From the NCBI RefSeq assembly GCF_002575655.3, contig NC_053039.3, forward strand, positions 371,109,633-371,173,632: a stretch of 64,000 nt of DNA. The letters run 5' to 3'. The notes below the pieces were generated by a model. That model was not told the DNA's origin. It saw only the letters and a list, made by a program, of their open reading frames with translations, and searched no databases. This document shows positions 57,944 to 64,000 of this stretch, piece by piece. The position numbers were made by a program, and so were the translations under genes. The stretch comes from Aegilops tauschii subsp. strangulata (lineage: Eukaryota; Streptophyta; Magnoliopsida; Poales; Poaceae). Each line of letters starts with the position of its first letter. Position 1 is the first letter of the stretch.

Positions 57944-58046
57944 CTCCCTCCGTCCGGAATTACTTGTCATCAAAATGGATGTGTCTAGAACTAAAATACA
58001 TCTAGATACATCCATTTCAATGACAAGTATTTTCGGATGGAGGGAG
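57944..58046. mobile_element. Stowaway MITE, complete
   Basis: A 103-bp element, CTCCCTCCGTCCGGAATTAC to CGGATGGAGGGAG, flanked by TA on both sides. Its halves (ACTTGTCATCAAAATGGATG against CATCCATTTCAATGACAAGT) pair almost completely. Confidence 0.92.
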
Positions 58047-58561
58047 TACAAGATTCGACTCCATGAAGTAGCTTTACCTCTAACAATAGAAGAAGAAGAA
58101 AATATGTGACGTTGGACCATCCGATCGAGAGGGGTTGAGAGGTAGAAAATGATGCACATGCAGCGACGTAGCGAGCTGGGGAAGTAGATCTAAGGCGGTT
58201 TCGAACGAAGATATAGCCTGAAGGTCGTCGGGATGTGGATAGGTGGGTGGCGGGAGGCCAGATCCGCCCACAGGCAACGACGAAGGGATCGGAGGACCTC
58301 CCGTGCCGGGGCTCGGCCAGAGATAACGGTGCGGCCGGCAGTGGGTCTCCTCCCTCGCTGTCGACGACGGCCTAAACGCTGCCCCTCCTCCCCTTCACCG
58401 GCGGAGGGGGATACGACCGGATCTGTAACCAGCGGTGAGGATAGAAAGCAAGTGTTTTTGAAGGGAGAAAGACAGTGTTACTACCCCTATCTTGTTTAGA
58501 TCTGGAGAGGATGAGAGTGTGTGAATAGAGCAACCCTAGCAAGTAAGCGCGGAGGCTCCGG

Positions 58562-58573
58562 CCTATATATACG
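58562..58573 (-). promoter_or_regulatory. TATA box of the candidate non-coding transcript
   Basis: Minus-strand CGTATATATAGG in a GC-rich setting, followed about 30 bp downstream by a pyrimidine-rich start region. This is a good plant core promoter. Confidence 0.55.
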
Positions 58574-60698
58574 TAGTGGGGTAGTTTTCCTTTTTCACTC
58601 CATCAAAACAATCGTTTAAAATTGTGTACTACTACATCCCAGGTCACGGGTTTTTTTAGTTGTTGATTGTTTTTTGAGATAGCTACCCGCTTGTTCCAAG
58701 TGGTGTTACGGTGTGCCAGGTCGCACTTTGTATCATTCAAGTCTGGTACTACAAGTCCCTTCATTAAATGAACAACCACCCCCTCGTAAAAATTGTGAAC
58801 AAGCCCACGGCTAAAATTAGCGGAAACGTGGGTTGCCCCAACATGCATTATTATTTATATTTTCTACTCCCTCCCTTCCTAAATATAAGTCTATTAGCAG
58901 TGAACCCCACATGTCATAGACACAAAAATTGTGGCAAGATTCCCTTAGGCAAGCCAAATTGTGTCTAACAATTTGAGCAACTCAGGTTAGGCAAGTGTGC
59001 CAAGTGTGGGAAAAATAATGTGGCAACATAAGACAAACATAGTCACAATCCAAACAGCCCCGTAATTTTTTGTGACATGCATGAAAATTTGGTTAGTTAA
59101 ATTTATAGTCAAAATTTGGCAAGGTGCATCAAATCAACACATGCAAGTATCAAAAGGAAAGTCACGGCATGCATGCATGCGTTGTACTCCCTCCGTTTCC
59201 AAGTATAAGTCTTTTTAGAGATTGCAACAAGTGACTACATACGAAACAGAATATGTCTACTCCTACATACGAAGTAGCCCATTTGAAATGTGTAAAAAGA
59301 TTTATATCGAGTGCAGTGCTTTGATGTGTCGCGTCAACTCGTACAAGACCGAGAAATTTGATTAGTACAACGCCCTCTCCCTCGCGGACTGAGCTCCGGT
59401 GCCTTAACTGCGCCTGCCTTTGGCTGCATGACAGGAGGGCCAACCACCTGTTGGGCCCACCTGTCATAGACGCAAAGGCAGGAGCAGTAAGTAGAAGCTT
59501 TTGCTACACGCTATCCCTCCCGCACGAGGTGGACGGACATGCAGCAGTGGATTCGATACTGTAGAAGTAGGAGTAACATCATTGTTCGTCTTCTCGAAGA
59601 GGCGAAGAGCCAAGCGCAACCCGAACGTGGCAGTTGCGAACGCTCGCGTGGTGCGGTTCCTTGGAGTACTAGCCAGGCTCTTGCATGAGACAAAATTGCT
59701 ATTGTTTAACAATTAAACTCCATTATCCATTGGTTGATACTCATTCTGCATAGGTCCACGCGCTTAGCACCGTTTCCTCCTGGGGTCACCAATGTTTATT
59801 TGCTAATTAATGGCATTGCATGCAATGAACTAGCCATTGCAAGTCATTAAAAGCATGCACACCTCTCATCTCTTATTGGTTGATATGTCAAGAAACAAGA
59901 AACAAGGTAGAAGTTAATGCACCGCGCCTAAGTGTTTTGGGACTATTTGGTTTTCGTAAGATGACTTACACACCTAGACGGAGGGAGTAGTATAGCCATG
60001 TAAACCGGAAAGGAGTATTTGCCTTTCTAGAGATTTCAACAAGTGACTAGACTACACCGTGTGCAGTACTCCCTCCCTTCCGGTTTATAGGGCTCAAATC
60101 TCAAATCTCATGAACCAAGGCATTTTGCGACTGGAGGAATGTATCTCGTACTTTAAAAAACTACCCTAATTAAAATCATGCATTAATTACGTAGTTCTCT
60201 CGTTTTCCTCTCCGCCTTGGTCGCGGTGCACAATATTGAGCACTCCTATATGACTAGCCGCTCTATCTACATGCGGGACATTTCAAAGCATCCGGGCCCG
60301 CGTGCCATCCACCAAATCATAGCGAGGTGCTACAGTCGAGACTCACCTGTCACCCTGGTGTGGCCGTCATGACATCATATCACAAAACCCACACCTTTAC
60401 CAGCAGTGGTAAGGTGGCCTCCAAGTTGGACTGGACGAAGCAACCATCATTTCACTGGAACGCTCGTTCAAGCCCTTTCTTCCCTTTCTTGAAGAAAACC
60501 TCACTCCAGGCTACTCACTTCTGCCATTTTTCTTCTGTACCGATGAAGGAAAGGTGGGCGAATCAGTTATGCTGCTATATTTTCGTTCCAAGAATCTTCT
60601 TTTTGCGAAGCACCGACCGATTCTCACATCCTATTCTTTTCCCGTTTTCATTGCGATTGTGGTTTCCTTTCGATTGCTTTTTGTTTGTCAGTTCATTG
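58574..60698. other. Intergenic stretch with several truncated MITEs
   Basis: Includes single Stowaway-like ends at about 58865 (ACTCCCTCCCTTCCTAAATA), 59187-59312 (CTCCCTCCGTTTCCAAGTAT through ATTTGAAATGTGTAAAAAGA, right end decayed), 59984 (GACGGAGGGAGTAGTA) and 60068 (GTACTCCCTCCCTTCCGGTT). A repeated phrase, AGAGATT(G/T)CAACAAGTGACTA, occurs at 59217 and 60030. No supported gene, though the last 370 bp precede the gene at 60699 and probably hold its promoter and leader. Confidence 0.5.
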
Positions 60699-61360
60699 AT
60701 GGATCCTGGAGCACTAGGCAAAGAGTTGCCGGCGGACAACCCACTGGAGACAGCGATCTCCAGAAAGCGAGCACCGACCAACGAGTTGACCATGTTGGCG
60801 GGCCAACCCATGGAGACGAAGAACTCCAAGAAACAAGCACTGTCCAAAGAGTTGAGGACGTTGGCGAACGAACTCCTCAAAGAAAGTTGGAAGAATAGCA
60901 AGGGCCCCACCGTGCCTACCCCGGGAACTCTGATTGCCACCTATGTGAGGCTCAAGACCGAGTTTGAGGAGATAGTCACCGTTGAGAAGCAGTATTCCCC
61001 TGGCAAGGTGATGGCCCCCATCGAGGACGAGGAGATGGCCCCCGGAGGGATGAGATCCCCCGGTGAGCTGCACAAGGTAAAAAATAATGGCTTATTACCA
61101 TAGTTGTGGTTTTTGATTATTTGCAGTGTGCTTGCTAATATGTTAGGGTTGTGCAGGTGCCGGTGGACGTCCTTGATGATTCTGATGTCGTGGCCCGTCC
61201 TGTTGGCATCGCCCCAGAGATCGATTCGGATGCCGCTGTCCATCCTGTGGACATCGCCCCAGAGATCGATTCTGATGTCGCGGTCAGTCCTGTGGACATC
61301 GCCCCAGAAATCGATTCCCATGCATGTCCGTGCTGTGGCCATTGCCCGAGAGATCGATGA
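60699..61360 (+). CDS. Small two-exon protein of unknown function with C-terminal tandem repeats
   Basis: Exon 1 is 60699-61076 (126 codons from MDPGALGKEL) and ends AAG|GTAAAA. Exon 2 is 61157-61360, after a TTGTGCAG acceptor, in phase 0. The product is 193 residues. The N-terminal two thirds is charged and probably partly helical (KELRTLANELLKESWKNSK; YVRLKTEFEEIVTVEKQY). The C-terminal part holds three copies of a 16-residue repeat (PVDIAPEIDSDVAV...), encoded by 48-bp tandem units, then HACPCCGHCPRDR, a cysteine-rich end that could bind metal. Nothing suggests a signal peptide or membrane segment. An in-frame extension upstream to 60327 exists but is F/S-rich, unlike the rest, and is probably leader. 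I do not recognise a family. The consistent splice signals argue for a real gene; a repeat-borne frame is possible. Confidence 0.5.
61201..61320. repeat. 48-bp coding tandem repeat
   Basis: Two and a half to three units built on CCTGTGGACATCGCCCCAGA, followed by GATCGATTC(T/G)GATG, lie inside exon 2 of the unknown gene and are multiples of three, so they stay in frame. Confidence 0.85.
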
Positions 61361-63140
61361 CAAGAAATAGTTGGTCGCGCTAATCCTTCAAGGTAGTTTG
61401 CATTGCCCTGTGTTTAATTACCAGAACGATGCGTGTTATCAAACCATCTTAGGGGTAGTGCACTATCTTGTGTGGGCGGATCTTGCTACTTTTGTTTGAT
61501 AGTGAATCATGCGAACCCTCTCCGAGTTATGGAAACAGATGTGTCCTCACCAGCTTTTGATGTAATATATGGCATGCTTAGATGTAAGTTTGAACTGTTT
61601 ATCATATCAGCAGGGCTTGTTTGATGATTCTTGGTGTTAGTAGGCTAGCTACTGTGCGAGCTATAGTACTTGCAAAACACTCACCGAAGAGAAACGTTGG
61701 GGCTGATGAGCTCGTGGTACGCTTATACTTATCCCTCGTCGATCGACCAATAGCCCTAGCTCCTAAAATTATAGGCATAGCAATCGATCAGACAATAGTC
61801 GACATACATTCAGGCCTCATTTGGTTCATAGGGTAGGAAAATCGTAGCAAAAGTACAGAGAACGTGCAACACAAAATCATAGCAGTGCAGAGACGTACTC
61901 CCTCCGTTCCAAAATAGATGACCTAGGCGGGCTAGTTTGGCCTAGTGGGTTTCAGTGATATGACGTGGTACAGTGCCGTCCAGTCTTCACGTGTGGTAGC
62001 AGTATTGCGGGTACAGTAAGTTTTCTTGAAGAAGCGGAATTCAACGAAGTCATGATGGTTCCTTCGTCCGAACAACTTACAGTGGGAAAGGTTGGGCCTG
62101 CGATACGACCGGGGTAGACCAGGATAATTTTTTGCGTGGCAGGTGGACCAAGATGGTCAACGTCCCACATGTCGGCGAATGAAAGTATTCTTTCCGATAT
62201 AGAGGACGAGCAACGAGTATTCATTGTTTATTTTTTATGAAAGCTATTGTCTCCACTGTTACGACGGAGGAGTGTGAAACACGGCAGCCCAGTGAACTTG
62301 GCATGTGCACCACTCCCTCCTTCCTCATGTAATGCCCAGGTTACAGCTTTTTCTCACTTTCTCTCTATCTATTTCCTCTCAAATGTTTTTTACCTTTCTT
62401 TTTTTAAGACACAATTGTTTTTATGCCTTTTTTTAGAATTATTTTTTATACCTAGGAGCACGTGTAGAGACGGGCTCTTGCAGAGCCCACTCCTTGACTT
62501 TGTCAATGCCTCTCTCTCCTCCACATAAGGAGTACTACTTGCTATGCATCCATGCAGCGGGCAGCTGGCGTCTTGAGGGGCCAGGGCGGTGAGAGCGGGC
62601 TCCGGAAGCGGTCTGGACTCCAGCACGGCCCACTTCACATTATCACCATATATTTCTTTGGTCCGTGCACGGCGGGCGGGCGATCTCTTCTCCCTCCCCC
62701 GTTTCTCTCTTCTCAGCCGACGCCCGCCGAGCGATTAGATTTCGGCTATCGGTGGTTTATTCAATTACGGTCCCACATGTCGGTGAAATTGCAAGACAAT
62801 GCGTGTCCCCTCTGGTGAGCGGCATGCGAGCCGGACTGTCGGGGTTGCGACGCGTACGAGTCATAAGTGTGCCGCCTTTTCCTTTAGAACTTGCGAAGCG
62901 TAACATTTTCGCGCGATCGATCGATAGAAATCCAAAACAAAATGACGAGGGTGGTGCTTTCCCGCTCGTTAGGCGGGCTAGTTTGAGTGATATGACGTGC
63001 TACAGTGTCGTCCACTTGCTCCATTTTTATGTAAGCAAGAGTTTACACTCTTACGCGGGAGGAGTGCGAAACACCGCGGATCTGATTTTGATCGAGGGAT
63101 AACTGTCCCTGCCAAATAATGGAGGATTGTTAGCGATTAT
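61361..63140. other. Intergenic stretch with a dispersed segmental duplication
   Basis: A Stowaway-like left end is at about 61897 (GTACTCCCTCCGTTCCAAAA). Several phrases occur twice in the same order: GCGGGCTAGTTTG with GTGATATGACGTG(G/C)TACAGTG (61928-61980 and 62972-63010), CCCACATGTCGG (62164 and 62773) and GGAGTG(T/C)GAAACAC (62268 and 63061). No gene is supported. Confidence 0.5.
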
Positions 63141-63149
63141 AGCATGATA

Positions 63150-64000
63150 GTTAGGGCATCTCCAGCGCTGGCCCACAAATTTACACCGGCATCTGTCCGA
63201 GGACACTGATGGATGCCATCCGATGCTGCCCGCATACCTTTCCACAACTATATGAACTAACCGGATGAAATTCGTGCAAACAAAGCAAATTTCAAATTAA
63301 CCGGATGAAATTCATTACATTTCGAAAACCTACAAACTGGACGAAATTCATTACATATTTCGCACAAACCGTACTAAAACCTACTGTAAACCTAATATAA
63401 ACGATCGCCGGTGCCCGACCACCATGTCCGGCCATGAACCCGAGAAAGCCGGCCATTGCCTTTGCCTCCTCCTCATCCGCCTCGATAACCTCCTCCTCCA
63501 GAGCGGCGGCGACCTACCATGTACTACTCTTCCTCGCTGCTGGCTGCGCCCGCGCACGCGCGCCGGCTTCGTGGTCGTGGCGGTGGAGGGCGGCCGGGGG
63601 GTGCCGGCGATCTCCTTCGTTTGCTCCTGCGACAGTACGTCGAAGAGAGCTATGGAGCACGCCCGGAGCGGAGCCGCCGATGTCCCTCGTCTGCTCCTGC
63701 GATAGTACGTCCAAGAGAGCTTCGGAGCGCCAGGAGGCCATGGTTGAAGTGGTGCCGACAGAAGGAAGGGACCGGAGGAGAATAAGTGTGGGTCTTTGGC
63801 TATGGCTGGGAGCTGGGGCTCAAGTTAATATAGCGGGCGAATGGCAATGAGCCGCGGCAGACGGATGGACAACTGGCGACGGAGTAGGTTCGTCGGGCGT
63901 GAATGCGGACGCTGCTTCAGTGACTTAACTGCAGATGCGTTTGGGTTACTGACATGTGGGCCCAACGGGCATCTGGCCCGCATGTCAGTGACACACCAAT
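63150..64000. mobile_element. Probable DNA-transposon-like element (AGGGCATCTCCAGCGC terminus), right end outside window
   Basis: Opens TTAGGGCATCTCCAGCGCTG at about 63151, a start seen in many high-copy grass DNA transposons. Contains three ACCGGATGAAATTC or GGACGAAATTC units (63258-63346), and a GC-rich part with a tandem duplication of about 70 bp (TGCTCCTGCGA(C/T)AGTACGTC at about 63624 and 63693). The window ends with an inverted pair, ACTGACATGTGGGCC and GGCCCGCATGTCAGT. Open frames in the GC-rich part are not recognised. Confidence 0.5.

Larger units (their letters stand above)
54650..58540 (-). ncRNA. Candidate spliced non-coding transcript with duplicated exons
   Basis: On the minus strand a TATA box (58562-58573) lies about 30 bp upstream of a C/T-rich leader (CTAGGGTTGCTCTATTCACA). 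A first exon runs from about 58535 to a donor-like AGAG|GTAAAGC near 58080. Further exons fit standard signals: 56940-56747 (TTTGCAAACAG|GGATATCC ... CCTTTAG|GTAAGAATG) and 56083-55958 (TGCAAACAG|GGATCATG ... CAGCACTG|GTAAACAAG). Acceptor-like starts follow at 55839 (TTTCTCAG|GTTGGTAC), 55526 (GCCAACAG|GGATGCTC) and 55349 (CTCACACAG|GTTGGTAC). The exon starts fall into two repeated types, GGAT... and GTTGGTAC.... A motif related to TTTTGGTGGAACTGCACAAA recurs six or seven times. Reading frames are short and not shared between copies, so I call it non-coding; a decayed coding gene with duplicated exons is the alternative. No transcript evidence was available. Confidence 0.45.

Overview
The window is plant nuclear DNA from a Triticeae grass (wheat, barley or a close relative). 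The support is Angela- and WIS-type copia LTRs, an Au-type SINE, Stowaway MITEs, a CACTA terminus and plant intron signals. Most of the 64 kb is transposable elements, many nested inside one another. I see no rRNA, tRNA or CRISPR feature. All family names come from recalled features of those families; no database was searched.

Left part (1-16.5 kb): a broken MuDR-type Mutator transposase runs in from the left edge. It is followed by a convergent, intact-looking two-exon GRF-zinc-finger/membrane-anchor gene and a likely Mutator terminal repeat near 3530, so both genes may sit in one transposon. Next come a decayed 3-hydroxyisobutyrate-dehydrogenase-like fragment and a truncated pseudogene of cyclase-associated protein (CAP). 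A 2.68-kb solo-LTR-like element with a perfect 5-bp target duplication sits in the first intron of the CAP pseudogene. A SINE then precedes the best protein-coding gene here, an intact single-exon J-domain/zinc-ribbon/AT-hook protein (13799-15382).

Middle part (17-45 kb): two 5'-truncated LINEs lie head to head. The zinc-finger region of the second (+ strand) is split by about 24.4 kb of nested retrotransposons and resumes at 43923. The nest consists of an Angela-like LTR broken in two; inside it are two different gypsy elements (both minus strand). Each gypsy holds an Angela copia copy, one minus and one plus, fused head to head at about 32620. A WIS solo LTR sits in the first gypsy LTR. The simplest reading is several successive insertions followed by one deletion through the middle. 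All polyproteins are broken by stops and frameshifts. An 844-bp fold-back element with near-perfect 9-bp duplications follows.

Right part (47-64 kb): another small nest (LTR-type repeat, then gypsy-type LTR, then a CACTA end) leads into a five-unit degenerate tandem array (about 49.9-53.7 kb). From about 58.5 kb down to 54.7 kb on the minus strand there are a core promoter, a first exon and several well-bounded exons that look like duplicates of one another. They carry a repeated motif of about 20 nt and no good reading frame: a candidate spliced non-coding RNA, and the most unusual locus in the window. A small two-exon gene of unknown function with 48-bp coding repeats lies at 60699-61360. 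The remainder is MITE fragments and local duplications.
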